DNA of 64,000 bases from Burkholderia sp. (GCA_031253835.1 JAIRVP010000049.1:57649-121648); one strand, 5' to 3'. Numbered from the stretch's first letter, positions 52,288 through 60,995 are shown. Translations and numbers: made by a program. Notes: generated by a model not told the origin, from the letters alone.

Positions 52288-53280
52288 TCAGCCCGCGATA
52301 TCCGCAACGTGCAGCACGAGCTTGGTTTTCGCCTCGCCCGTTTGAACGAGGTCGAGTGCGCGGGCCGCCTGTTCGAGCGGGAAACGGTCGAAGCGCGGCA
52401 CGCGCAACGCGCGCCGGCCGAGCCGTTCGGCGATCGACGCGAGCGTGGCGCCGCTCGGCATCCGGCTGTAGGTCAACGCGACATGCAGACCGCGACGCGC
52501 GGCTTCGGCGCCGGTCGCGGCCAGCCGTTCGGCATCGCCGGCCGCGAGCGTCATGATGTTCACGAGCGTGCCGCCCGGCGCGAGCCGGTCGAGCGCGTCG
52601 GGCAGCGTGTCGCCGCCGACCGCGTCGAGCACGAGATCGACGCCGCCGGGCGCCCATGCGCGTACGGCGGCGGCAATGTCCTGCGCGCGATAGTCGATGG
52701 CGATTTCCGCCCCCAGCGATTCGACGGTGTCGCGATTGCGCGCCGAACACGTCGCGGCAACGCGCGCGCCGGCCTGGGCGGCCAGCTGGATCGCGAACGT
52801 GCCGACCGCGCCCGCGCCGCCGTGCACCAGCACGGTTTGCCCCGCGCGCAGCCCGCCGTCGTCGAACAGGCCGGCCCATGCGGCCAGCGCGGGCGTCGGC
52901 GTCGCGGCTGCTTCCGCGAAGCTCACCGCGTCGGGCAAGCGCACGACCGAGTCGTGACGCACCGCGACGTATTCCGCGTACGCGCCCCAGCGCCCCGCGC
53001 CGACGTCGGTCTGCGCGAACACGCGCATGCCCGGTTCGAATCCGTCGACGCCGTCGCCGACCGCTTCGACGACACCCGCCGCATCGAAGCCGATCACGAA
53101 CGGGAACGTGTACTGCATGAACGCGCCGAGATAGCCTTCGCGGCATTTCCAGTCGGCGGGATTGACGCCCGCGTACGCGACGCGGATCAGCACGTCGCCG
53201 GGGCCCGGTTTCGGCGCCGGCACGTCGGCCAGCCGTAAGGCGTCGGAATGACCGACGCGGTCGATCAGAAGCGCTCGCAT
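52288..53280 (-). CDS. Zinc-independent quinone/enoyl reductase (MDR family)
   Basis: 330 residues of the medium-chain dehydrogenase family, QOR type. MRALLIDRVGHSDALRL opens the protein; GVNPADWKCREGYLGA and VLVHGGAGAVGTFAIQLAAQ (NADPH loop) are typical, and GHE-type zinc residues are absent. These enzymes reduce quinones or the C=C of enones. ATG 53280 is preceded by GGAGACACGAGG. Central gene of the block C operon, consistent with a reducing step on an unsaturated ketone. Confidence 0.88.
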   Translation of the reverse strand: MRALLIDRVGHSDALRLADVPAPKPGPGDVLIRVAYAGVNPADWKCREGYLGAFMQYTFPFVIGFDAAGVVEAVGDGVDGFEPGMRVFAQTDVGAGRWGAYAEYVAVRHDSVVRLPDAVSFAEAAATPTPALAAWAGLFDDGGLRAGQTVLVHGGAGAVGTFAIQLAAQAGARVAATCSARNRDTVESLGAEIAIDYRAQDIAAAVRAWAPGGVDLVLDAVGGDTLPDALDRLAPGGTLVNIMTLAAGDAERLAATGAEAARRGLHVALTYSRMPSGATLASIAERLGRRALRVPRFDRFPLEQAARALDLVQTGEAKTKLVLHVADIAG

Positions 53281-53323
53281 CCTCGTGTCTCCAGTAGTGG
53301 TGTCGGTGGGTGTGTGCGGCGCG

Positions 53324-53956
53324 TCACGCCGCCGTATCGGCCAGCAGGCTCGACGCGAGCGGACAGAACGCATGCGAGATCGCGTCGACCGTCCAGTCGG
53401 GACTTTCGGCGTCGAACCGGCGGTCGACCCAGCCCCAGTGATACGGATGCAGCAGGTATTCGCCGAGCAGATCGCCGACCTGTGCGAATTCCTGTTGCCA
53501 CACGTGCGTCCATGCGCCGGGGGTTTCGATCCGGTTCAGCCGCCAGTTGCGGATGCCCGGGATGAACGCGGGCATGTGCAGCAGTTCGTGCTCGAGCGAC
53601 GCGACCTGTGCTTCGCTGGCCTGCGGACGCACGCGCAGCATCAGCGTGCGCCACACGCCGTCGCGCAACGCGGGCTCGCGCAGGCCGCCGCCGATCGCGC
53701 GGCACGCTGCACCGTCGAGGCGTGCAATGCCGGGCAATTGCGCCAGTGCGGCGAATGCGGCTGCGGAATCGACGGATCGTTCATCGCGCAGCACGTCGAG
53801 CGTGTAGTCGCCCGCGCCCCAGCAGCCTTCCAGATTGCGCGCGAGCGCCACCCGTTTCGCGCCCGGCAGCGCGTGCGCGGCTTCGCGCAATGCATGCTCG
53901 ATCGCTTCCGCGTCGTGATCCGCCGCAACGAATACCTGTGCCGTGTCATGCCGCAT
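53324..53956 (-). CDS. Dabb-like (alpha/beta-barrel) protein, block C
   Basis: 210 residues. The central and C-terminal part, LMLRVRPQASEAQVASLEHE, PGIRNWRLNRIETPGAWTHV and WQQEFAQVGDLLGEYLLHPY, matches the stress-responsive A/B barrel (Dabb) domain, which often pairs with SDR and EthD genes; about 100 residues precede it and may form a second barrel. It overlaps the upstream small gene by 11 bases, so the two are translated together. Functions of such proteins range from cyclase to unknown. Confidence 0.75.
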   Translation of the reverse strand: MRHDTAQVFVAADHDAEAIEHALREAAHALPGAKRVALARNLEGCWGAGDYTLDVLRDERSVDSAAAFAALAQLPGIARLDGAACRAIGGGLREPALRDGVWRTLMLRVRPQASEAQVASLEHELLHMPAFIPGIRNWRLNRIETPGAWTHVWQQEFAQVGDLLGEYLLHPYHWGWVDRRFDAESPDWTVDAISHAFCPLASSLLADTAA

Positions 53957-54290
53957 GGTCGACCTCCGTCAGCGCGGGCAGCGGCGCATCGGCGCCCGTC
54001 ATCACGTGGCGGCGGCGTGCCTCGCACAGCCCGTCGACCGCGATCCAGAACGCGACCACGTCGCCATCGGTCATTGCACGCATCCGGTAATAGGAATACG
54101 CATCGTCGACCCGCCACGTCAGCCACAGCGTGCAGGGCTGCCCCGGCACCGCGACGGGCGGCGACACCCAGCGGCCGGCCGCCGTCAGTCCGCGTGCCGC
54201 ATGGCCGGGCAGATAGCGCTCGCGCAGCAGCGCGAGCACGTCGGGAATGCGCTCGGGCGCGAGCGTGATTTCGTCTACGATCTGGATCAT
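53946..54290 (-). CDS. Small alpha/beta-barrel-like protein, block C first
   Basis: 114 residues, beginning MIQIVDEITLAPERIPDVLALL, with a likely ferredoxin-like fold (EthD/NIPSNAP type, VWLTWRVDDAYSYYRMRAM-like stretch near residues 60-80). It is first in the block C operon and overlaps the Dabb gene by 11 bases. ATG 54290 is divergent from the AraC gene. Family assignment is weak; there is no known activity. Confidence 0.65.
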   Translation of the reverse strand: MIQIVDEITLAPERIPDVLALLRERYLPGHAARGLTAAGRWVSPPVAVPGQPCTLWLTWRVDDAYSYYRMRAMTDGDVVAFWIAVDGLCEARRRHVMTGADAPLPALTEVDHAA

Positions 54291-54458
54291 TCGCGTGTCG
54301 TCCGTGGTCGTTCGGGGCGGGATGGGTGGAGCTGGCCTACGCCGTTCCGGCGAGGCCGAAGGCGGCCGGCGTGGATAGCATTCTTGCGTGGGGGCGTCTC
54401 GCGAACCCCTACCGGCCCGCTCACCGGCCCCTGTCGCAGCGATCAGATCGGGAGACTC

Positions 54459-55517
54459 ATGAAACAGCGTGTATTGCCGGCGAGCGGACGCGTGCTGCCG
54501 GGCCTCGGCGCGCGCCTGCTGAGCGAACTCACGCGCAGCGGCACGCCGCCGGCCGACCGCCCGGCGCAACCGCCGCAAGCGGCGACGACACCGGGCGGCT
54601 TCGTCGCGCTGTACCGCGACGCAATCGAGCGGCTCGAGGCACAGGTCGCGCGCGGCGACGGCCATCCGCCGATGCGCAAGCAGGAAGTCGACCTGATGTG
54701 CCGCTGCCTGCTGAGCTGCGCGACGCTCGCCGACGCGATCCGCTGCGCGCGCGATTTCTGCGAGATGCTGACGCCGCGCGCCGGCTTGCTGTCGCTCGCG
54801 GTACGCGACGGGCGCGCGACGTTCCGGATGGACTCGCTGCGCCGCACGCGCAGCCCGGCCGCATGCCTCGTCGACCTGACCGGGCTGTTCTGCTATCTGC
54901 AGCTGTTCGGCTGGCTGATCGGGCAGCCGCTGCGGCCGACCGACGTATGGCTCGGCCATCCGCGCCGCGACGACGCGATGCCGCTGCTCGGGCTGTTCAA
55001 CGCGCCGGTCGACGTCGGCCGGAAAACCTACGGCTTCGCGTTCGATGCGGCGCGGCTCGATGGCCGCGTGATCCGGCAGCCGGGCGAGCTCGACGCGTTT
55101 CTCGTCGACTTCCCGTTTCGTCTGATCGATGCGGCGCCGGCCGTCGTGTCCTGGGCGCAGCAGGTGCGCGGGTTCCTCGATGCGGCGCTCGCGCGCGAAC
55201 AGCCGCTGCCGGCGCTCGCGGAGCTGGCAGCGTGGCTCGGCGTCAGCGGGGCGACGCTGCGGCGGCGGCTGGCGGCGGAAGGCAGCGGCTATCACGTGCT
55301 GCGCGAACGATGCGTGGCCGATGCGGCCCGGCGATGCCTGCACGAGACGGACTGGCCGATTACTCGCGTGGCCGCGTATCTCGGCTTCGGCGGCGAAGAG
55401 GCATTCCGGCGCGCGTTCGTGCGCTGGAACGACGTCGCGCCGAGCCGGTTCAGGCGCGCGTACGCGGCACCTGACCACCTCGATTCGTCAGACGAAAAAC
55501 GCAGCGCCGGCGCATGA
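54459..55517 (+). CDS. AraC-family transcriptional regulator
   Basis: 352 residues with an Arabinose_bd-type (AraC_binding_2) sensor domain (about 50-220: RLEAQVARGDGHPPMRKQEV, CMPLLGLFNAPVD-like part) and a C-terminal double HTH (about 250-345: LAAWLGVSGATLRRRLAAEG, CLHETDWPITRVAAYLGFGG, EEAFRRAFVRWNDVAPSRFR). It is divergent from block C (168-base gap) and is the likely activator of the three blocks. ATG 54459 follows GGGAG. A fatty-acid- or steroid-type inducer would suit this sensor class, but that is inference. Confidence 0.86.
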   Translation: MKQRVLPASGRVLPGLGARLLSELTRSGTPPADRPAQPPQAATTPGGFVALYRDAIERLEAQVARGDGHPPMRKQEVDLMCRCLLSCATLADAIRCARDFCEMLTPRAGLLSLAVRDGRATFRMDSLRRTRSPAACLVDLTGLFCYLQLFGWLIGQPLRPTDVWLGHPRRDDAMPLLGLFNAPVDVGRKTYGFAFDAARLDGRVIRQPGELDAFLVDFPFRLIDAAPAVVSWAQQVRGFLDAALAREQPLPALAELAAWLGVSGATLRRRLAAEGSGYHVLRERCVADAARRCLHETDWPITRVAAYLGFGGEEAFRRAFVRWNDVAPSRFRRAYAAPDHLDSSDEKRSAGA

Positions 55518-55619
55518 GCGCAAGGATTCGGAAAGCAGTGGCCGGGCAATGACGTTTTTTCGCATCCCCGCGCGGCGCGGCGATTGACGCGCCCGAGCGC
55601 CCGCCATTACCCTTGCGCG

Positions 55620-55785
55620 CTGATGGTTCCCAGGGATGGGATCAAAAGGGAACGCAGGAGGGGCCACGCCTCGAATCTGCGGCTGCCCCCGCAACTGTGA
55701 GCGGCGAATCCGTGCCACTGCATGCCACTGGGCAACCGGGAAGGCCTGCACGGATGACGACCCGCGAGCCAGGAGACCTGCCATC
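55620..55785 (+). ncRNA. Cobalamin riboswitch
   Basis: The cobalamin class is recognised from conserved pieces in order: GATGGTTCC, then AAAAGGGAACGCAGGAG (near 55644), the B12-box core with GCCCCCGCAACTGTGAG (near 55685), CCACTGGG...GGGAAGGC and finally GAGCCAGGAGACCTGCC (near 55766). It precedes btuB and should turn it off when adenosylcobalamin is plentiful. The btuB ATG is a further 230 bases away. Confidence 0.95.
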
Positions 55786-56014
55786 GACCCGAGGTCCAGC
55801 AGCCGCACCGGGCGGGGTGTCCCGATGCGCAAGCACCGCCGTTGGCGGTCGCCCGTTGCATGGACGACCCGACCTCAGGATCCGTCAGATGTCCTTCGTT
55901 CCCGAATCTGCTTCCCTGCCGGAAGCATCGCACCGACACGCTGTCGGCACGCGCAACCTGCCCGCCCTTCGCTCACGGCCGCCGTACGCGCAACACGCTT
56001 TCTCCCGCTGTCTC
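55786..56014 (+). other. Leader between the cobalamin riboswitch and btuB
   Basis: 230 bases, probably the expression platform and 5' leader. GAGGTC (near 55791) and GACCTC (near 55879) could pair over about 90 bases. I see no terminator with a T-run, so control may be at translation. The frame of btuB is open through this part but there is no ribosome site before ATG 56015 that is better. Confidence 0.45.
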
Positions 56015-57943
56015 ATGAACATCCGTTACCTGCTCGCCACGTCCGCCGCCACCGCGCTGCTCGCCCCGATCGCCCATGCCGCCGGCGACACCGTGCTGCA
56101 GCCGCCCGCCCAGCCCGCGGAAAGCGTCGACCTGCCGACGATCAGCGTGACCGACACGCGTCGCCTGCCCGAATCGTTCGACGGGCGCTATGCGTCGACG
56201 CAGGTTCTCACGCGAACCGATCTCGACCGGCTCTCGCCGAGCGACCCGAGCATCACGCAGGCGCTCGCGACGCTGCCCGGCGTGACGGTTTCGCAGACCG
56301 GCGGCCCCGGCTCGTCCGCCTCGGTCAGCATCCGCGGCTCGTCGGCGAGCCAGGTCGCGGTGTTCATCGACGGCATCCGGATCGGCTCGCCGACCACCGG
56401 CATCGCGCCGTGGGCCGACCTGCCGACGGAAGCGTTCGAGCGGGTCGAGGTGATTTCGGGGCCGGCCGCCGCGTCGTTCGGCGCCAACGCGATGGGCGGT
56501 GTCGTGCAACTGTTCACGCGCCGCTCGTCGGACCAGCCGAACCAGACCACCGTGTCGTTCGGCGGCGGATCGAACAAGACCTTCGACACGCAACTGCGCA
56601 CGTCGGGCACGGTGCCGTCGACCGGGCCGCTCGCCGTGCTCGGCGGGCTCACCTACTCGCTCGGCCTGCATTCGTACAATACGGCCGGCATCGATTCGAC
56701 GCGGCCCGTCCTGCCGTATCACGAGGACGGCCGCAATCCGTATCACGCGCAGGATCTCGATGCGCGCCTCGGCTACGCGCGCGACAACTGGTCGATCTCG
56801 ACGTTCGCGCTGTATCACCGCTCCGACCTGTCCTACGACAACAGCGGCTATGCGAACCGCCAGCTCGATCACCAGTTGACGACGGGGCTCGCGTTCCATC
56901 TCGACATCACGCCCGATACGCAGTTCGACCAGTCGTTCGGTTATGCGAACGATCGGCAGTTCCTCTACGCGAGCGATCCGGCCATCCCAACCGACCGGAT
57001 CGATTCGCAGCGCATCAGCACGTCGACGGCCCTGACCCATCAGGAACGCGGGTTCCACCTGTTCGGGCTGCCGCTGTCGGGCGAGAGCAAGCTCGCGTAC
57101 GACTTCACGCGCGAACAGGCGTTCCTGCCGATCGACGCGCCCGGCGGCATCCCGACGCGCAACGACTCCGCGTTCTCGCTGCATCAGTCGGCCACGCTCG
57201 GCAGCGTGACGCTGTTCCTCGCGGGGCGCCGGGAGATCATCGCCGGGCAAGGCGTGAACACCGGCAACGCCGCGCTGTCGTGGGCGATCACGCCGGTCTA
57301 CACGGCGCGCGTGTCGTACGGCAATGCGTTCCGCCTGCCGAGTTTCAACGACCTGTACTACCCCGGCTACGGCAATCCGGACCTCAGCCCGGAACGCAGC
57401 ACGTCGGTCGAGGCCGCGCTCGACGCGAACACGTCGTACGGCACGTTCACCGCCGCGATCTACGACACGCGCGTCACCAACCTGATCGCGTACAACCCGG
57501 CGACGTATTCGCCGATGAACATCGGTCGTGCCCATATCCGCGGGATCGACCTGTCGTACAAGGGGACGATCGGCCGCTACACGCCGGTGAGCGTCGCGAT
57601 CGGCATCCTGAATCCGCAGGACGAGACCAACGACAGCTGGCTCAACCGCCGGCCGCGCCAGACGGTCAGCCTGAACGTGGACCACACGTGGGACGAACTG
57701 CACCTGCACGCGCTCAGCACGGGCGCCTCGCTGAACTACGGCGGGACGACGTTCGACGATCCGGTCAACACGACGTACCTGCCGTCGTACCTGACCGTGA
57801 ACCTGCGCGCGTCGTACCGGATCAATTCGCACCTGACGGTGTCGGCCACGCTGTCGAACCTGTTCGACCGGCAGTACATGACCGCGTACGGCTACAACAC
57901 GCTCGGCCGCACCGCGTTCGGGAAGGTCAGTTATACGTTCTGA
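56015..57943 (+). CDS. btuB: TonB-dependent vitamin B12 receptor
   Basis: Outer-membrane cobalamin receptor of 642 residues. A signal peptide (ending near residue 23, HAAGD), TonB box DLPTISVTDT, plug domain (ALATLPGVTVSQTGGPGSSA, VSIRGSSASQVAVFIDGIRI, FERVEVISGPAAASFGANAM) and a 22-strand barrel ending RTAFGKVSYTF. The cobalamin riboswitch upstream settles the ligand type. No periplasmic B12-binding, ABC or cobalamin synthesis gene lies in the window. Terminal Phe fits outer-membrane insertion. The next gene belongs to another operon. Confidence 0.92.
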   Translation: MNIRYLLATSAATALLAPIAHAAGDTVLQPPAQPAESVDLPTISVTDTRRLPESFDGRYASTQVLTRTDLDRLSPSDPSITQALATLPGVTVSQTGGPGSSASVSIRGSSASQVAVFIDGIRIGSPTTGIAPWADLPTEAFERVEVISGPAAASFGANAMGGVVQLFTRRSSDQPNQTTVSFGGGSNKTFDTQLRTSGTVPSTGPLAVLGGLTYSLGLHSYNTAGIDSTRPVLPYHEDGRNPYHAQDLDARLGYARDNWSISTFALYHRSDLSYDNSGYANRQLDHQLTTGLAFHLDITPDTQFDQSFGYANDRQFLYASDPAIPTDRIDSQRISTSTALTHQERGFHLFGLPLSGESKLAYDFTREQAFLPIDAPGGIPTRNDSAFSLHQSATLGSVTLFLAGRREIIAGQGVNTGNAALSWAITPVYTARVSYGNAFRLPSFNDLYYPGYGNPDLSPERSTSVEAALDANTSYGTFTAAIYDTRVTNLIAYNPATYSPMNIGRAHIRGIDLSYKGTIGRYTPVSVAIGILNPQDETNDSWLNRRPRQTVSLNVDHTWDELHLHALSTGASLNYGGTTFDDPVNTTYLPSYLTVNLRASYRINSHLTVSATLSNLFDRQYMTAYGYNTLGRTAFGKVSYTF

Positions 57944-58012
57944 CGGCCCGTCAGGTCGGCGCCGGCGTCGCGGGCGCCGACGCGGGCCGGCGCGACCGGC
58001 ACGCGCGGGAAA

Positions 58013-58059
58013 TTGACACCACGGCGAAAACTAATAGAATTAGGTTTTTGACTAATTCT
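58013..58059 (+). promoter_or_regulatory. Promoter of the TetR-esterase operon with overlapping operator
   Basis: TTGACA (58013-58018) and TAGAAT (58035-58040) with a 16-base spacer form a strong sigma-70 promoter. The -10 lies inside the palindrome CTAATAGAATTAG (58031-58043), and AGAATTAG (58036-58043) pairs with CTAATTCT (58052-58059). The regulator bound there would block RNA polymerase. ATG 58073 follows 13 bases later. Confidence 0.75.
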
Positions 58060-58072
58060 CATAGCATTCGCC

Positions 58073-58645
58073 ATGGCCCGTGCCGGCATTACCGTGGACA
58101 AGCTCGTCGAAGCCGGCGCGCAGCTCGCCGATGAAACCGGCTTCGACCAGCTCACGGGCGCGGCGCTCGCGCGACACTTCGACGTCAAGCTCGCCAGCCT
58201 GTATTCCCATGTCCCGAGTTTCGACGACCTCAAGAGCCGGATCGCGCTGTTCGCGCTGAACGAGCTCGCCGAACGCGCGACCGACGCGCTGGCCGGCCGC
58301 ACCGGCAAGGACGCGCTGGCCGCGCTGGCAAACGTCTATCGCGACTACGCGCGCACGCACCCCGGCCGCTTTGCGGCCGCGCGCCATCCGGTGAACGCCG
58401 GGCGCGCCGCCGAGAGCGCGGGCGGCCGGCTCGTCAGGATGACCTCGGCCGTGCTGCGCAGCTACGACCTGCCGGAAGCCGAACAGGCCCATGCGATCCG
58501 CCTGCTCGGCGGCTTCTTCATGGGCTACGCGACGCTCGAAGGCGCCGGCGGTTTCTCGCACAGCGCGCCGGATTCCGACGCGTCGTGGTCGCGCAGCCTC
58601 GATGCGCTGGACGTGATGCTGCGCCACTGGCCTTCGGCCGCCTGA
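58073..58645 (+). CDS. TetR-family transcriptional regulator
   Basis: 190 residues with the N-terminal HTH (about 1-50: KLVEAGAQLADETGFDQLTG, ALARHFDVKLASLYSHVPSF) and a TetR_C_33/WHG-type ligand domain (about 75-190: RYARTHPGRF-like helix, LLGGFFMGYATLEGAGGFSH). It likely represses its own operon through the palindromes at 58031-58059, which contain the -10 element. The esterase gene follows after 22 bases; its substrate or product may be the ligand. Confidence 0.87.
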   Translation: MARAGITVDKLVEAGAQLADETGFDQLTGAALARHFDVKLASLYSHVPSFDDLKSRIALFALNELAERATDALAGRTGKDALAALANVYRDYARTHPGRFAAARHPVNAGRAAESAGGRLVRMTSAVLRSYDLPEAEQAHAIRLLGGFFMGYATLEGAGGFSHSAPDSDASWSRSLDALDVMLRHWPSAA

Positions 58646-58667
58646 CGCACCGAATGGAATTCAAGCG

Positions 58668-59678
58668 ATGAAAGACAAACCTGACGGCGTCGTGCTGCCG
58701 AGCCGTGTCGTGCCCTTCCCGGCGTCGATCAGCGACGAAGCGCGAACCGCATTGCAACGACTCGTCGGCGACGACGGCGTGCCGCTGAATGCGCTGCACG
58801 TGATGCCGGCGCCGGACGACGTCGACGCGTGGATGCGCGTGAAAGCGGCCGCCGATGAACACTACGCGGCCGCCGTCGAAAAACTCGCCGGGTATCTGCG
58901 TTCGAGCGTCGAGACGATCCGGGCCGGCCAAGCGGACGTGCATGTCGCGACGCCCGAAGCGCCGGTGTCCGATGCATGCGCCTACATCGACCTGCATGGC
59001 GGCGCGCTGATCGTCGGCGGCGGCGCCGCGTGCCGCGCCGGCGCGCAGATGCAGGCCGACCGGCTCGGCATGCGCTGCTACGGCGTCGACTACCGGATGC
59101 CGCCCGAGCATCCGTATCCGGCCGCGCTCGACGACTGCCTCGCGGCCTATGCGTTCGTGCTGGAGCGCCACGCGCCGGAGAACATCGTCATCGGCGGCCG
59201 CTCGGCCGGCGGCAATCTCGCGGCCGCGATGGTGCTGCGCGCCCGCGACGAAGGCTTGCCGCTGCCGGCCGCGCTCGTGCTGCTGTCGCCGGAAGCCGAC
59301 CTGACCGAATCCGGCGACAGCTTCGAGACCAACCGGCTCGTCGACGTCGTGCTGCCGGCGTCGCTGATGGCGAACAACCTGCTCTACGCGAACGGCGCCG
59401 ATCTCGCGCACCCGTACCTGTCGCCGCTGTTCGGCGATTTCTCGGCCGGGTTCCCGCCGACGTTCCTCCAGAGCGGGACGCGCGACCTGTTCCTGTCGAA
59501 TGCGGTCCGTATGCATCGCGCGTTGCGGCGCGCGCAGGTGCCGACCGAGCTGCACGTGTTCGAAGGGATGCCGCACGGCGGGTTCATGGGGGCGCCGGAG
59601 GACATCGAACTGAGCCAGGAGATCACGCGCTTCGTGCGGGCGCATATGCGGGCGTTGCACGCTGACGAAGCCGTTTGA
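58668..59678 (+). CDS. HSL-type alpha/beta hydrolase (esterase)
   Basis: Carboxylesterase of the hormone-sensitive-lipase family, 336 residues. The oxyanion-hole HGG starts at His110 (DLHGG), nucleophile Ser179 is in GGRSAGG, and the Asp and His are in the GTRDLF and MPHGGFMG segments. The 70-residue N-terminal part (VVLPSRVVPFPASISDEART) forms the cap. In operon with the TetR gene and therefore inducible by its substrate or product. It converges with the LysE gene with 17 bases between stops. Acyl esters of short to medium chain are expected. Confidence 0.88.
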   Translation: MKDKPDGVVLPSRVVPFPASISDEARTALQRLVGDDGVPLNALHVMPAPDDVDAWMRVKAAADEHYAAAVEKLAGYLRSSVETIRAGQADVHVATPEAPVSDACAYIDLHGGALIVGGGAACRAGAQMQADRLGMRCYGVDYRMPPEHPYPAALDDCLAAYAFVLERHAPENIVIGGRSAGGNLAAAMVLRARDEGLPLPAALVLLSPEADLTESGDSFETNRLVDVVLPASLMANNLLYANGADLAHPYLSPLFGDFSAGFPPTFLQSGTRDLFLSNAVRMHRALRRAQVPTELHVFEGMPHGGFMGAPEDIELSQEITRFVRAHMRALHADEAV

Positions 59679-59695
59679 CCGAACGGCAGCCCGCT

Positions 59696-60334
59696 TCACG
59701 ACCAGGCAAGGCCACGTACGCCCGCGACCAGCTGGATCACGCCGAATACCGCGATGACAGCCGCCGACACGCGTGACAACCCGTGCATGAACGTGAACGA
59801 CATCTTCGTGCGCAGCGCGGCCGTCGCGCCGCTCAGGCACAGCCACCAGATGGCCGAGCCGGCGAACACGCCGGCAACCATCCACGCAACCGCCGGCCGC
59901 ATCGCCCCGTCGTGCGGGCCCGACAGCGGGCCGAGCGCCGCGAAAATCCCGACGAACGACAGGATCGTCATCGGGTTCGACAGCGTCAGGCCGAACGTCG
60001 TCAGGAAATCGCGCAGGACGGTCGTGCGCGGCAGGTCGCGTTGCAGCGCGGCCGCGGCCGGCGGCTGGCGCGCGATGGACCACGCGAGCCACACGAGGAA
60101 CGCGCCGCCGCCGAGCTTGAGGGCGACGGTCAGCATCGGGAAGGCGGTGACGATGCCCGCGATGCCCAGCGCGCCGAGCAGGCCGTAGATCGCATCGGCG
60201 CACGCGGCGCCGATACCTGTCGCGAACCCTGCCTGAAAACCGCGGCTCAGGCTGCGCTGAATGCACAGCATGCCGATCGGGCCGACCGGCACCGCGATCG
60301 ACAGCCCCATCACGACGGACTTGATGAACAGCAT
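59696..60334 (-). CDS. LysE/RhtB-family amino-acid exporter
   Basis: 212 residues with about six membrane helices. MLFIKSVVMGLSIAVPVGPI and GMLCIQRSLSRGFQAGFATG are typical of the LysE superfamily, as is TTFGLTLSNPMTILSFVGIF with the conserved Asn-Pro. The exporter pumps an amino acid or derivative out of the cell. ATG 60334 follows AAGGAG. It is divergent from an Lrp/AsnC gene, the usual regulator of such exporters (as with LysG or ArgP), and shares the inverted repeat at 60406-60439. Confidence 0.88.
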   Translation of the reverse strand: MLFIKSVVMGLSIAVPVGPIGMLCIQRSLSRGFQAGFATGIGAACADAIYGLLGALGIAGIVTAFPMLTVALKLGGGAFLVWLAWSIARQPPAAAALQRDLPRTTVLRDFLTTFGLTLSNPMTILSFVGIFAALGPLSGPHDGAMRPAVAWMVAGVFAGSAIWWLCLSGATAALRTKMSFTFMHGLSRVSAAVIAVFGVIQLVAGVRGLAWS

Positions 60335-60405
60335 CGCCTGCTCCTTGCGACATGCAACGGGTGGAACAGGCATCGTAGGGAAAATCCGGTCACCGCTGAA
60401 TGCGG

Positions 60406-60439
60406 TTTTTAAGGAAAAATAGGCGCTCCACCTTAAAAA
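60406..60439. promoter_or_regulatory. Inverted repeat between the LysE and Lrp genes
   Basis: Perfect 9-base arms TTTTTAAGG (60406-60414) and CCTTAAAAA (60431-60439) with a 16-base centre, in the 116-base gap of the divergent pair. Lrp-type proteins bind AT-rich repeats of this sort. The -10 elements of both genes can lie within it. Confidence 0.6.
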
Positions 60440-60450
60440 ATCCCGCCGCG

Positions 60451-60912
60451 ATGGACGATCTGGACTGGAAGATACTGGCGCTGTTGCAGGCCAACGGCCG
60501 CATCAGCTATACGGAACTCGCGCGCCAGGTTCACCTGTCGGTGCCGGCGGTGACGGAGCGCGTGAAGCGCCTCGAGGCGACCGGCGTCGTCGAGGGCTAC
60601 ACGGCCCGGATCAATCCGGCCGCGGCCGGCTACCCGGTGAGCGCGCTGATCGGCATCACGGTGCCGCAGCCGGCCAAGTCGAAATTCCTCAAGCTGCTGG
60701 AGTCGATTCCCGAAGTCGTCGAATGCCGTCACGTGACGGGCGCGGATTCATACGTGATGCAGTTCGTCGCCACCAGCATGACCCATCTCGAACAGCTGAT
60801 CGAGCGCATCAACCTGTACGGCGAAACGCGCACGTCGATCGTGATGTCGACGCCCGTGCCGGTGCGCGGGCTGGCGCGGCCGCCGTCGAAGCTCGACGGC
60901 AACCGCGGCTGA
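60451..60912 (+). CDS. Lrp/AsnC-family transcriptional regulator
   Basis: 153 residues: an N-terminal HTH (1-60: MDDLDWKILALLQANGRISY, LARQVHLSVPAVTERVKRLE) and a C-terminal RAM ligand-binding domain (about 65-140: GYPVSALIGITVPQPAKSKF, VVECRHVTGADSYVMQFVA). ATG 60451 is the start of the conserved helix; the upstream frame from 60400 adds nothing typical. It is divergent from the LysE exporter gene and very probably activates it when its amino-acid ligand accumulates. The inverted repeat at 60406-60439 is the likely site. Confidence 0.9.
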   Translation: MDDLDWKILALLQANGRISYTELARQVHLSVPAVTERVKRLEATGVVEGYTARINPAAAGYPVSALIGITVPQPAKSKFLKLLESIPEVVECRHVTGADSYVMQFVATSMTHLEQLIERINLYGETRTSIVMSTPVPVRGLARPPSKLDGNRG

Positions 60913-60995
60913 CGCGGCGACGGCGCGAGCGCAGCGCTTCATCGATAGTCTCCCGTCACGTCCGGCACATTTCCGCCGCAGAAAGGCGCCGCGCG

